From contig JACJWR010000002.1 of NCBI GenBank assembly GCA_020637055.1, positions 496,001-560,000 on the forward strand: a stretch of 64,000 nucleotides of DNA. The letters run 5' to 3'. Shown piece after piece: positions 34,977-43,584 of the stretch. The notes below the pieces were generated by a model. That model saw only the letters and a list, made by a program, of their open reading frames with translations, had not been told where the DNA came from and searched no databases. The DNA comes from Actinomycetota bacterium (GTDB lineage: Bacteria > Actinomycetota > Actinomycetes > S36-B12 > UBA10799). Every line of letters starts with the position of its first letter. Within the stretch, counting starts at the first letter, position 1. The position numbers and the translations under genes were made by a program.

Positions 34977-36176
34977 TCAGGCGTCCTTTCCGACTATCAA
35001 CACCCCCAGGCACATTTCATCCGTGGTGCCTTCCCCCCACACAACATAGCGGGGTTCGACTGGAATGCCCGGGACCTTCCCGCGCAAGGTCGGGTCATGC
35101 GTGCAGGTCACAGTCACCTCGTCGCCGGGCCGCAACTGCATCGGCACTGCCAGCGGCACCGCGTCTTGGTTGTCGAAGTCGTACTGTGGCACGTCGAGTA
35201 CCCGCTGCGTGCCGTCCGGATTCGCCACGTCGACGGTGATGCTGTCACCCAGCAGGTGCATGTGGCCGGCCACCGCGAACAACGTGCTTTCCTCCCGCAC
35301 CGTGCGGGTGCACGACTGGGTCTCGCCGGCCGCCGGGTTGCCCGGATCACCGCCGCAGAGTGCCTGCAGGCCGTAGACCTGGGCGGCGCTGCCCCGCCCG
35401 AATCGGCTGGCGACGTCGGCTATCGCGGCCTGGCGATCGCATAGCGGTCCCTGCGGGCCGTCCGCCGGACAGGGCAACTCGACCGGGGCCGGCAGCAGCA
35501 TGGAGTAGAGCGGTTTGAGTCCGCTGGCCTCGGGAGCCATGCGCACTTTGACCGTTGAGGAGTCGCTACCGGTTCCCGCCCGGGTGTTGTAGTGCATCTG
35601 CAGCACGACCTTGCCTCCGGCCGGTATCGGCACGCCGTAGCCGTCCGGCGTGTCCGACGCCTCCCCACCGGGTGCCCACGCGGTGATCCAGTCCGATTCG
35701 TCCAACCCGCGCAGGACGTCACCGTCGCGGGCGGGCACCCCGGAACCGCCGAAGCACTCGTAGCCGGGACGATCGTCGGCGGCCTCGAGCGCCTCGGCAT
35801 CGGCCACCTGCTCCGGGTAGATGCGATAGAGGATGGCGTGGTGGGTGAGTTCCGGATTCCCTGGAATCACCTGGAACCCGGTGGCGAAGCCCTGCTCGGG
35901 CACGTCGAGTACGAAGCAGCGATAGTCATCGGTGGCACCCTCGGGTGCGCTCGGCGTGTAGCTGCCGCCGGGCAACGACAGGGTGACGATCTCCTGGCCC
36001 GGCAGTTCGGCGAGTTCAGCCACCTCGGCGCTGGCCGCGGAATGGCCCACCGGCCCACCGTGGCCACCGTCGGCAAGCCCGTCGATCTTGGAGCCGCACC
36101 CGGCGACCAGGGCGGCGGCGACGACACCGGCGCCGAGCAGCAGACCGACTCTTGAGTGTCCAATTGTGCCGAACAT
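34977..36176 (-). CDS. PHM/DBM-like copper type II monooxygenase lipoprotein
   Basis: A 399-residue lipoprotein (signal ending LVAGCGS, lipid Cys27). The copper ligands of the peptidylglycine/dopamine monooxygenase fold are all recognisable: THHAILYRIYP (H112, H113), VLQMHYNTRAG (H195), VAGHMHLLGDS (H305, H307) and GTTDEMCLGVL (Met). Paired Cys suggest disulfides. Family enzymes use two coppers, O2 and a reductant to hydroxylate C-H bonds; no peptide-amidation context is visible here, so the substrate is open. TATCCT lies six bases before the ATG. Confidence 0.72.
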   Translation of the reverse strand: MFGTIGHSRVGLLLGAGVVAAALVAGCGSKIDGLADGGHGGPVGHSAASAEVAELAELPGQEIVTLSLPGGSYTPSAPEGATDDYRCFVLDVPEQGFATGFQVIPGNPELTHHAILYRIYPEQVADAEALEAADDRPGYECFGGSGVPARDGDVLRGLDESDWITAWAPGGEASDTPDGYGVPIPAGGKVVLQMHYNTRAGTGSDSSTVKVRMAPEASGLKPLYSMLLPAPVELPCPADGPQGPLCDRQAAIADVASRFGRGSAAQVYGLQALCGGDPGNPAAGETQSCTRTVREESTLFAVAGHMHLLGDSITVDVANPDGTQRVLDVPQYDFDNQDAVPLAVPMQLRPGDEVTVTCTHDPTLRGKVPGIPVEPRYVVWGEGTTDEMCLGVLIVGKDA

Positions 36177-36182
36177 CCACCG

Positions 36183-36188
36183 AGGATA
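36183..36188 (-). promoter_or_regulatory. -10 box for a leaderless transcript
   Basis: TATCCT on the minus strand lies six bases before ATG 36176. It fixes the start of the copper lipoprotein and would drive the operon with the membrane hydrolase. Confidence 0.5.
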
Positions 36189-36269
36189 ATCCGTCCTCAG
36201 TCGCCGTCGAAAGCCCGTGCCGGGGGGCGGCTCGTTGCCGAACGCTGACACAGAGGCGAAGATGGTGAC

Positions 36270-36605
36270 ATGGCAGATGACGATGAGATCGCCCGACTGC
36301 TCCGCGAAGTCGACGCCGCGACCCAAGGCTCGGCATCGAAGCCCGCCGCCGGAAGCCCGTCCCCGGGAACCCCCGCAAGGCGGGAATCGGCAAGCAAGGA
36401 GGTCGCTGAATCAGGCTCGGACACCGGCGCCCAGGTGCTGATGGCCGGCATCGCCGGAGCGGTTCTCGGGCTGTTGGCCGCCTGGGTGTTCGGGATCATC
36501 CCGTTCCTGGGCAATGTCGAAACGGTGCGGTTCCTGCTCGCAGGTTTCGTCGGAGGTGCGGCCGGCTACGGCACCAGCCGAATCCTCAACCGGCGCAACC
36601 GCTAG
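36270..36605 (+). CDS. Small membrane protein, unknown function
   Basis: A 111-residue protein. The first ~55 residues are polar and Pro/Ser-rich (AAGSPSPGTPARRES). Two helices follow: VLMAGIAGAVLGLLAAWVFG and FLLAGFVGGAAGYGTSRIL, with a basic tail NRRNR. I do not recognise it. Its stop shares a CTAG with the convergent phosphatase gene. Confidence 0.6.
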   Translation: MADDDEIARLLREVDAATQGSASKPAAGSPSPGTPARRESASKEVAESGSDTGAQVLMAGIAGAVLGLLAAWVFGIIPFLGNVETVRFLLAGFVGGAAGYGTSRILNRRNR

Positions 36606-37201
36606 CCGGTCAACCCGTCCGGGCTGATGTTCCAGCCGCTGATCACGGGCTGAACGCGTTCGTGGCCGAGCACACCCACCCCGCCGGCGTCTAGGGCGAA
36701 GAGCCTGCCAGCATCGGCTGGCAGGCCGAGGTAGGTGGCGGTGAGGATTCGGTGGAAGTGTCCGTGCGCCACCAGCATCACGTTTTTCCCCTCCTCCACC
36801 ACCGGTGCCACTCGTTCCAACACCCGACGCGCTCGCACGGCGACATCGTCCGGCGACTCCCCTTCCGGAATGGGTGAATCCCAGATCAACCACCCCGGAT
36901 CACCGAGTTCGGTCCGGATGTCCGCCGTGGTCCTGCCCTCGAACACCCCGTAGTCCCACTCCACCAGGTCGTCATCGATGGCGTCGGGTGTCAGTCCTGC
37001 CAGGGCCGCCGTATCGCGAGCCCGGGACAACGGGCTGCACAGCACCAACCCGAACTCGACGCCGGAGATCATGGGCGCCTCCAGCGCCGCCCGGCGGCGA
37101 CCATCCTCGGTCAGCGGAATATCTGTGCGTCCGGTGTGCCGACCGGACTTGCTCCACTCGGTCTCGCCGTGTCGCAGCAGGTAGATCCGTCCCATAGACA
37201 T
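36602..37201 (-). CDS. Histidine phosphatase (acid phosphatase/PGM type)
   Basis: A 199-residue protein with the catalytic IYLLRHGETEWSKSGRHTGR (RHG nucleophile His), the second Arg in CSPLSRARDTAALAG, the acid Glu in VEWDYGVFEGRT and the second His in VMLVAHGHFHRIL. All four residues of the family are present. Substrates range from sugar phosphates to small phosphomonoesters; none can be assigned. An in-frame ATG at 37195 is an alternative start. Confidence 0.88.
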   Translation of the reverse strand: MSMGRIYLLRHGETEWSKSGRHTGRTDIPLTEDGRRRAALEAPMISGVEFGLVLCSPLSRARDTAALAGLTPDAIDDDLVEWDYGVFEGRTTADIRTELGDPGWLIWDSPIPEGESPDDVAVRARRVLERVAPVVEEGKNVMLVAHGHFHRILTATYLGLPADAGRLFALDAGGVGVLGHERVQPVISGWNISPDGLTG

Positions 37202-37317
37202 TGGGCCAGCCTGCCACCGCAGCGACCCGGGTCACAATTCGATCCGCACATCCTCGGCTGACGGGGTGCACTACCGGGCGCCGCGGCGAAGACCCGACGG
37301 CGTCGCGGCAGTGTGCG

Positions 37318-37323
37318 TAGGGT
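37318..37323 (+). promoter_or_regulatory. -10 box for a leaderless transcript
   Basis: TAGGGT lies eight bases before ATG 37332 of the APC permease gene. Confidence 0.45.
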
Positions 37324-37331
37324 GTGGCGAC

Positions 37332-38753
37332 ATGGCCACCGAATCGGATCACACACCCGCCGAGGCCCGCCCGATCGGCCTCGGCATCACCACCGCGCTG
37401 GTCGCCGGCACGATCATCGGCTCCGGGATCTTCACCCTGCCGGCGGCGCTCGCCGAGATCGGCTGGATCGCGATGGTCGGTTTCGCGATCTCCAGTATCG
37501 GCGCGATGCTGCTCGCGATGGTGTTCGCCTACGCGTCGAACCGGCATCCGGCGGCGGGTGGTCCGTATGCCTACGCCCGCGAAGGTTTCGGCGATTTCAT
37601 GGGATTCCAGACCGCCTGGAACTACTGGATCGGTGCTTGGGTCGGGGTTGCGGCGATCGGCGTCTCGGCCGTGGGGTACCTCGGCGAGTTGATCCCCGCC
37701 TTGCGTGAAGATCGATGGGCTCAGATAGCCACCGCCATCGCGCTGGTGGCCGTTCTCACCTTCGTCGCCACCCGGGGGCTGGCCACCGGCGGCGCGCTGT
37801 CGTTGGTCCTGATGGTGCTCAAAGTTGTACCCCTGCTCATCATCGGAACGGTCGGCTTCCTAGCCTTCGATGCCGCCAACCTCGGACCCGCCAATGCGAC
37901 GCCGGACTCCTTGGTCGACGCCATCGGCCTGTCGGTGGCGCTGACGCTGTTCGCCTACATCGGGGTGGAAGCAGCCTCGATCCCGGGTCAGGCGGTGAAG
38001 GACCCGACGCGGACGATCCCCCGCGCCACCCTGATCGGTACCGGCTTGGCGGCGGTGGTCTATCTGCTGAGCACCCTCGCCGTGTTCGGAGCACTGCCCA
38101 ATTCCGCGCTCGCCGAATCGGCCGCGCCGTTCTCCGACGCCGCCCGGGTGATGTTCGGCGACTGGGCCGGACCGGCGATTTCGCTGGTCGCGGTGATCTC
38201 GTGCCTGGGAGCGATGAACGGCTTGATCCTGTTGGCCGGTCAGATGCCGATGGCTGCGGCGAAGGATCGGCTGGCGCCGGGGGTTTTTGGCAAATTGAAT
38301 CGGAATTCTGCACCTGCCATCGGTTTGGTGATCTCCGGCGTGCTGGCCGGCGCCATGACCTATTTCGGATTCGGTGACGGTGGGCTGGTGGAGGTCTACA
38401 CCAAACTCCTGCTCATCTCCACCCTCGCCACCCTTTTGCCCTACCTCATGGTGTCGGCAGCCGAACTCCGATTCCTCATCGTCGATCGGGCTCCGGGCAC
38501 CCGCATCACCAGGCTGGGGGTGAAGGTGGCCGTCACCTCGTTGGCTGTGGTCTACTCGCTGTGGGCTATGAGCCAGGCCGGCACCGAGGAGGTCTATCTC
38601 GGCTTCATGTTGTTCCTCGTCGGCGTCCCGATCTTCGTCCTGGTGCTGCGACAGTTGCGCACACCGCCGCCGCCGGCGCACGAATCCGTCAAGCCCTTCG
38701 ACGTCATCTCAGCCGACCCGTCGCAGTCGAATGAGGGTCAAGCCCGCAACTGA
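37332..38753 (+). CDS. APC-family amino acid permease
   Basis: A 473-residue transporter with about 12 helices. The first helix, LVAGTIIGSGIFTLPAALAE, is the APC signature, and VALTLFAYIGVEAASIPGQA is the conserved helix 6 region. The layout resembles the arginine/ornithine or basic-amino-acid antiporter subfamily, but specificity cannot be decided. No partner enzyme gene is adjacent. Confidence 0.88.
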   Translation: MATESDHTPAEARPIGLGITTALVAGTIIGSGIFTLPAALAEIGWIAMVGFAISSIGAMLLAMVFAYASNRHPAAGGPYAYAREGFGDFMGFQTAWNYWIGAWVGVAAIGVSAVGYLGELIPALREDRWAQIATAIALVAVLTFVATRGLATGGALSLVLMVLKVVPLLIIGTVGFLAFDAANLGPANATPDSLVDAIGLSVALTLFAYIGVEAASIPGQAVKDPTRTIPRATLIGTGLAAVVYLLSTLAVFGALPNSALAESAAPFSDAARVMFGDWAGPAISLVAVISCLGAMNGLILLAGQMPMAAAKDRLAPGVFGKLNRNSAPAIGLVISGVLAGAMTYFGFGDGGLVEVYTKLLLISTLATLLPYLMVSAAELRFLIVDRAPGTRITRLGVKVAVTSLAVVYSLWAMSQAGTEEVYLGFMLFLVGVPIFVLVLRQLRTPPPPAHESVKPFDVISADPSQSNEGQARN

Positions 38754-38815
38754 GGCGACCGATAACGCCTGAGACCGAGACAGTCGGGCCGGTGCCCTGC
38801 GAGAAGGGAAAGATC

Positions 38816-39352
38816 ATGTATCTCAACGAACTTTCCCACGCGCAGGCCGAAGCGCTTGCGCTGGACTGGGTGTCGTCTGCACCCCGCGCCGTCCGCCGAC
38901 TGAGCCAACAGTTCCCGAGCACAGTGTTGGACTACAGCGATGCATCGCTTCGCTCACTGCTGCAGGATTCGATCGATCTGTTCGCCTTCGGACCCTCGGC
39001 CGGCCCGCGCCAACTGCCGGTGTGGTGCGAGGAGAAGCACTACAGCGGCTACCTCGAATTGGGGCCGGAGTCCCTGTGGTTGGTCGACTCGCTGGCGCTC
39101 TACCTCGGTGACCTGCTGGTCTCACGCGACTCCGCAGTACTGCATTGGGGTGTGTACTGCCGTGACCGTCCGGCCCACCCCTGGCACCACCATCCGGCGG
39201 TGATCGGCTACCGCTGGCCCTACTCCACCTTCGAGGACATGGCGATGTTCGCGGTGAAGGCGGCGAGCGGGGAGCCGGAAGATCCGCAACAGGTCGTCTC
39301 CGCCATCAACTTCTACCTGTCCGTGTTCCGCACTTTCCCACAGGCCAGCTAG
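38816..39352 (+). CDS. Hypothetical protein
   Basis: A 178-residue soluble protein. ATG 38816 has GAGAAGGGA upstream, which decides against a GTG at 38792. Notable segments are LVDSLALYLGDLLVSR, the aromatic/His-rich HPWHHHPAVIGYRWPYSTFE and VVSAINFYLSVFRTFPQ. The composition (many Trp, Tyr, His) recalls small adaptor or immunity-like proteins, but I cannot place it. Its stop shares a CTAG with the TrmH-family gene. Confidence 0.65.
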   Translation: MYLNELSHAQAEALALDWVSSAPRAVRRLSQQFPSTVLDYSDASLRSLLQDSIDLFAFGPSAGPRQLPVWCEEKHYSGYLELGPESLWLVDSLALYLGDLLVSRDSAVLHWGVYCRDRPAHPWHHHPAVIGYRWPYSTFEDMAMFAVKAASGEPEDPQQVVSAINFYLSVFRTFPQAS

Positions 39353-40170
39353 GGCTGCGGCGGAGTCACCTGCGCCAACTCGTAGCAGGCGATGGCCGCC
39401 GCGGCGGCCACATTGAGCGAGTCCACCCGATCGGTCACCGGGATGCGCAAGGAGACCGAGCAGCGCTGGGCCGCCTGCTCGGTCAGCCCGGGGCCTTCGC
39501 TGCCCAACAGCAGGGCCAGTTTGCTTCCCGCTGCCTCCGCCAGGACGAATGCGGCGAGTTCGACCGCCTGCTCGGAGGGTGTCAAGGCGGCGAGCAGCCA
39601 GCCGTCCCGACGCAGCGAATCAAGCGTCGCCGGCCATGGATCGGCGACGGTCCACGGCAGGCTCAACACCGCACCCATCGAGGTCTTCACCGAGCGACGG
39701 TAGTAGGGATCCGCGCAACTCGGCGACACCAGGATCGCGTCCACACCCAAAGCCGCAGCGGTGCGGAACACCAGTCCGACATTGGTGTGATCGACCAGGT
39801 TCTCCAGCACGACCAACCGGCGCGCGGAGTCGAGGACGTCAGATATCGGGGGGTGGGCACGGCGTTCGAAGGCGGCCAGTGCCCCACGATGCAGCCGGAA
39901 TCCGACGATCGAGCGCAGCGTCGCCTCGTCGGCCAGCAGGATCTCGATGTCATGGTCCTGGAGAGCCGGGCTGAGTCCGGCCAACCAACGGGAAGTGAGC
40001 AGCACACTGCGGGGGCGGTATCCGGCCTGCAAGGCGCGCTGGATGACCTTCTCCCCCTCGGCCAGGAACAGACCCTGGGCTGGCTCCATGCGTTGGCGCC
40101 ACTGCATGTCTGTCAGATCCCGGTAGTCGGCAACCCTCGGATCGGCCGCACCGACCTCGACGACCCGCAC
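39349..40170 (-). CDS. TrmH-family (SPOUT) RNA 2'-O-methyltransferase
   Basis: A 273-residue protein from GTG 40170. The N-terminal RNA-binding domain is FLAEGEKVIQRALQAGYRPR. The SPOUT knot has VLENLVDHTNVGLVFRTAAA (motif 1, usually N-x-G-x-x-x-R), LALLLGSEGPGLTEQ (motif 2) and IPVTDRVDSLNVAAAAAIAC (motif 3). Family members methylate ribose in 23S rRNA or tRNA. The target is not known. The ABC ATPase gene ends 6 bp upstream, so the two may be co-transcribed. Confidence 0.88.
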   Translation of the reverse strand: MRVVEVGAADPRVADYRDLTDMQWRQRMEPAQGLFLAEGEKVIQRALQAGYRPRSVLLTSRWLAGLSPALQDHDIEILLADEATLRSIVGFRLHRGALAAFERRAHPPISDVLDSARRLVVLENLVDHTNVGLVFRTAAALGVDAILVSPSCADPYYRRSVKTSMGAVLSLPWTVADPWPATLDSLRRDGWLLAALTPSEQAVELAAFVLAEAAGSKLALLLGSEGPGLTEQAAQRCSVSLRIPVTDRVDSLNVAAAAAIACYELAQVTPPQP

Positions 40171-40176
40171 CTTCGG

Positions 40177-40959
40177 TCACCGCCAGGTGCGCGCCCCCCA
40201 CCGAGTCCCGATTCGCATGGCCACCAGCGGCAATCCGAACGTCTCGGTGAGGTTGGCAGTGGTGAGGGTGTCCACGATCGGACCCGCAGCCACCACGTCG
40301 CCCTGCCGCAGCAGCAGAGCGTGGGTGAATCCGGCGGGAATCTCCTCCAGATGATGGGTGACCATGACGGTGGTGGGTGCGGCGGGATCGTCGGCCAACT
40401 CGCCCAGCCGGTCGACGAGGTCCTCCCGTGCACCCACGTCAAGGCCGGCGGCGGGTTCGTCGAGCAGCAGCAGTTCGGGATCCGTCATCAACGCCCGAGC
40501 GATGAGCACCCGCTTGTGTTCACCCTCGCTGAGCGAGTCGAGTCGCCGCTCGGCCAGATCGTCCACCCCCATGGTGGCCAGCAACGAACGGGCCCGCTGG
40601 ACGTCCTCGGGGTCGTACTCCTCGCGCCACCGACCGGTCACCGCCCAGGCCGCCGTCAGCACCGTGTCCAGTGCGGTCTCGCTGCCTGGAATGGCTCCGG
40701 TGAGCGATGCCGAAGCCAAGCCGATCCGGGGGCGCAGTTCGAACACGTCAGACTTGCCGAGTTCCTCCCCCAGCAATCGGGCCCGGCCCTTCGACGGGTG
40801 TCGTCGAGCGGCCAACAGTTCGAGCAACGTCGTCTTCCCCGCCCCGTTCGGTCCGAGGATGGCCCACCGCTGCCCCTCCTCGATCGACCAGGTCACCCCG
40901 CGCAACACAGTGTTGGAGCCCCGCACGACATCGACACCTGAGAGATCCACAACGGCCAT
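40177..40959 (-). CDS. ABC transporter ATP-binding protein
   Basis: A 260-residue ATPase from MAVVDLSGVDVV. Motifs are complete: Walker A WAILGPNGAGKTTLLELLAA, signature DSLSEGEHKRVLIARALM, Walker B PELLLLDEPAAGLDV, and H-loop VMVTHHLEEIPAGFTHAL. It resembles ModF-like or photorepair-protein-like ATPases that occur without a permease gene. No permease is adjacent here, so the partner and substrate are unknown. Confidence 0.88.
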   Translation of the reverse strand: MAVVDLSGVDVVRGSNTVLRGVTWSIEEGQRWAILGPNGAGKTTLLELLAARRHPSKGRARLLGEELGKSDVFELRPRIGLASASLTGAIPGSETALDTVLTAAWAVTGRWREEYDPEDVQRARSLLATMGVDDLAERRLDSLSEGEHKRVLIARALMTDPELLLLDEPAAGLDVGAREDLVDRLGELADDPAAPTTVMVTHHLEEIPAGFTHALLLRQGDVVAAGPIVDTLTTANLTETFGLPLVAMRIGTRWGARTWR

Positions 40960-40986
40960 CACGTCCCCGAGAGTACCCACTGCGCG

Positions 40987-40992
40987 TACGCT
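40987..40992 (+). promoter_or_regulatory. -10 box for a leaderless transcript
   Basis: TACGCT lies seven bases before ATG 41000 and would serve the hypothetical gene and serB behind it. Confidence 0.45.
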
Positions 40993-40999
40993 GCTGTCC

Positions 41000-41794
41000 A
41001 TGGAGCAACGGCAGCCCGCGCACACCGCCGCGCGTCCGGGCCTCGCCGTACCGCCCCATGCCGTGGTCGAGTTGTATCCCCGCGCGGCGATCTTGGCGGC
41101 GTGGTTCAACGCCTGGCGAGCCGGCGCCGTGGATGGTCTGATCGACTGCCCGGTGGTGCGCCCGGACGACCCGTTCAACGGCTCGGACGTGGACGTTCCG
41201 GGCTGGCAGACCGCCCGACTGCCGCTGGGCGCCGCCCTGTCGATGCTGCCCGACGAGGCCAAGGCGGCAGTGGTGCTGCCGGTGCCGGGCGACCCCGCCG
41301 GACTTCCCACTCCGGTGGTGCCGCGCGCCGCCGACGCCGGCCAGGCCGTTCTCATCCCCCTCGCAGGGGGCACCGTGGCGATCACCCCCACGATGGCCGC
41401 GGAGGGTCGGACGGTATGGCACGCCGGTTTCGTGCCGACGACTGTCGAGCCGGTCGGCGACATCCGATCCGAGCGGCTGGCGATCATGGAACTGCTCACC
41501 TTCGCCGTGTCGGTGGTTGAATCCGCCACGCTGCCGTCGGCCGATGGCCGGGCCACCTCGCGCCGCGTCGCGGGTTTGGCCACGGTGCCGATGCCACCCG
41601 GCAGCGCGGGAGCCGCAGTCGAACTCGCACGCAGCAGCGCCACGCTGATCACCATCGTTTCGGATGCCCTGGCCAGTGTGGCGACCCGCGACCGCGACGC
41701 GACACTCGTGGAGGCCTTGGCGCCTCTCGGTCGTGCCGGGCGGCGCGGTTTGGCCGTGGCTTTCTCCAACGCCGGTGGCGAGGCGCGTTCGTAG
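41000..41794 (+). CDS. Conserved-looking hypothetical protein
   Basis: A 264-residue soluble protein. LYPRAAILAAWFNAWRAGAV near the N-terminus and WHAGFVPTTVEPVGDIRSER in the middle look like conserved blocks, and the rest is alpha/beta. No catalytic motif or membrane segment is seen. serB starts one base after its stop (41794 to 41796), which argues for an operon. I do not recognise the family. Confidence 0.6.
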   Translation: MEQRQPAHTAARPGLAVPPHAVVELYPRAAILAAWFNAWRAGAVDGLIDCPVVRPDDPFNGSDVDVPGWQTARLPLGAALSMLPDEAKAAVVLPVPGDPAGLPTPVVPRAADAGQAVLIPLAGGTVAITPTMAAEGRTVWHAGFVPTTVEPVGDIRSERLAIMELLTFAVSVVESATLPSADGRATSRRVAGLATVPMPPGSAGAAVELARSSATLITIVSDALASVATRDRDATLVEALAPLGRAGRRGLAVAFSNAGGEARS

Positions 41795-41795
41795 C

Positions 41796-43034
41796 ATGAA
41801 CACCACGCCAGTCCTTTACACCATCACAGGTCAAGACCGACCCGGGGTCACCGCCGGTCTACTCGAATCGCTGGACACCACCGGGGCCGAGGTGATCGAT
41901 GCCGAACAGATCGTGATCCGTGGCGAGTTGGTGCTGTGCCTGTTGCTCAACATGCCCGCCGAGAGCCAGCCCGACGTGACCCGTTCGCTGCAGGCGGCGG
42001 CGCTCCGGGAAGGCATGTCCATCGCCGTTGACGAAGAGCCCGCGTTGGACGATCCCCGACGGCTCGGGCGCGTGCTCGTCACCGTCATGGCCGAACCCCT
42101 GTGCCCTACCGCCCTGGCCGGGATCACTCGGAGGATCGCCGACCTCGGGGGCAATATCGACCGCATCGAACGGCTCGCAGGTTACCCGTTGGTGGTGGTG
42201 CGCCTCACAGTCTCCGGGGCCGATGAGGGTGATCTGCGCGAGGCACTCGCGGCCGAGTCCGCGTCCGGCGGCCTCGATATCGCCGTGCAACGGCTCGCAC
42301 TCACCCGACGAGGTACGCACCTGGTGGTGATGGACGTCGATTCCACGCTCATCCAGGACGAGGTGATCGAACTCATCGCCCACTACGCGGGTTGCGAGGA
42401 GGAGGTGCGAGCCGTCACCGAAGCGGCCATGCGAGGCGAACTGGATTTCACCGAGAGCCTTCATGCCAGGGTCTCCTTGCTAGCCGGTGTCCACGTTTCG
42501 GCACTGGATGAGGTGCGCGACACCATCCGCCTCACGCCCGGGGCACGGACGTTGTGCCGGACGCTGAAACGACTCGGCTACCGCATCGCCGTGGTCAGCG
42601 GGGGTTTCACGCACGTCGTGGAGCCGCTGGCAGCCAGGCTGGGGGCCGACTACGCGTTGGCCAACGAACTCGAAGTAGTCGACGGGGTGCTCACCGGACG
42701 GGTAGTGGGTCCGGTGGTCGACCGGCGGGGCAAGGCCGAGGCCCTTCGGCGCTTCGCCGCCGAGAGCAACATCCCACTCGAGCAGACGGTCGCGATCGGC
42801 GACGGCGCCAACGACGTGGACATGATCAGTCTCGCAGGTTTGGGCATCGCCTTCAACGCCAAACCTGCGCTGAAAGCCGCGGCAGACACCAGTGTCAACG
42901 TGCCCTACCTGGATGCAGTGCTCTACGTGCTAGGCATCACCCGCGAAGAGGTGGAGGCCGCCGACGCCGCCGATGGTGTCCCGACTCGAGCCGACCTGAC
43001 CGAGTCCACCCTCATAACACGTCCGGGCCGCTAG
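41796..43034 (+). CDS. serB: Phosphoserine phosphatase with tandem ACT domains
   Basis: A 412-residue SerB. Residues ~1-170 carry two ACT-like regulatory domains (YTITGQDRPGVTAGLLESLD, then VMAEPLCPTALAGITRRIAD). The HAD catalytic part has LVVMDVDSTLIQDEVIELIA (nucleophile Asp), IAVVSGGFTH and AIGDGANDVDMISLAGLGIA. It releases serine from phosphoserine; the ACT pair fits feedback control by serine. The stop shares a CTAG with the convergent SixA-like gene. Confidence 0.93.
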   Translation: MNTTPVLYTITGQDRPGVTAGLLESLDTTGAEVIDAEQIVIRGELVLCLLLNMPAESQPDVTRSLQAAALREGMSIAVDEEPALDDPRRLGRVLVTVMAEPLCPTALAGITRRIADLGGNIDRIERLAGYPLVVVRLTVSGADEGDLREALAAESASGGLDIAVQRLALTRRGTHLVVMDVDSTLIQDEVIELIAHYAGCEEEVRAVTEAAMRGELDFTESLHARVSLLAGVHVSALDEVRDTIRLTPGARTLCRTLKRLGYRIAVVSGGFTHVVEPLAARLGADYALANELEVVDGVLTGRVVGPVVDRRGKAEALRRFAAESNIPLEQTVAIGDGANDVDMISLAGLGIAFNAKPALKAAADTSVNVPYLDAVLYVLGITREEVEAADAADGVPTRADLTESTLITRPGR

Positions 43035-43552
43035 CCCCGAGGCACCACGAAACTCTTCAACCTGCCCACGGCCACGTCTCCAAACCCCGCGCGCACCGGC
43101 AATTCGGACCAGGGCACCTGCAGCTCGATCTCGGCGAGGCCGGCGGTCGGGTATTTCCTGCGCATCGCGTCGCCGGCGTCGGTGTCGTCGTCGCCGCCCA
43201 GGTGCCAGGCCAGCATCTCCACTCCCGGGTTGTGGCCCACGAGCAACACCTGATCCACTCCGGCAGGAACTTCGCTGAGGACCTCCAACAGCGAGCCGAG
43301 GCCCGCCTCATAGATGCGGGGGTCGAACATGACCTCCGGAGCCACCGGCAACTCCGCGCTGACCAAGTCGAAGGTTTCCCGCGTGCGTGCGGCGGGCGAC
43401 ACCAGGGCCAGTCCGAGTTCTTCCCGGCGGGCCAACAGTTGCCCGGCCGCCGGCGCGTCCCGCCGGCCGCGATCGTTCAGCGGCCGCGAGTAGTCGGCCA
43501 CCCCGGGCGGCCACGCCGACTTGGCATGGCGCAGGAGTTGCAGTGTGGGCAT
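43031..43552 (-). CDS. SixA-like histidine phosphatase
   Basis: A 173-residue small member of the histidine phosphatase superfamily. TLQLLRHAKSAWPPGVADYS is the SixA-type RHAKS active site, SPAARTRETFDLV holds the second Arg, and QVLLVGHNPGVEMLAWHLGG the second His. SixA acts on phosphohistidine of signalling proteins in E. coli; in actinobacteria substrates are largely undefined. It is divergent from tldD. Confidence 0.87.
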   Translation of the reverse strand: MPTLQLLRHAKSAWPPGVADYSRPLNDRGRRDAPAAGQLLARREELGLALVSPAARTRETFDLVSAELPVAPEVMFDPRIYEAGLGSLLEVLSEVPAGVDQVLLVGHNPGVEMLAWHLGGDDDTDAGDAMRRKYPTAGLAEIELQVPWSELPVRAGFGDVAVGRLKSFVVPRG

Positions 43553-43557
43553 GCGGC

Positions 43558-43577
43558 AAGCCTAGTGGCCTAGGCTT
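43558..43577. promoter_or_regulatory. Palindrome holding two divergent -10 boxes
   Basis: A perfect inverted repeat, AAGCCTAG-TGGC-CTAGGCTT. Its rightward TAGGCT (43571-43576) is eight bases before the tldD ATG. Its leftward TAGGCT (plus 43559-43564) is six bases before the SixA-like ATG. The palindrome is therefore explained by two overlapping leaderless promoters, though a shared operator is not excluded. Confidence 0.5.
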
Positions 43578-43584
43578 GCCTGCC

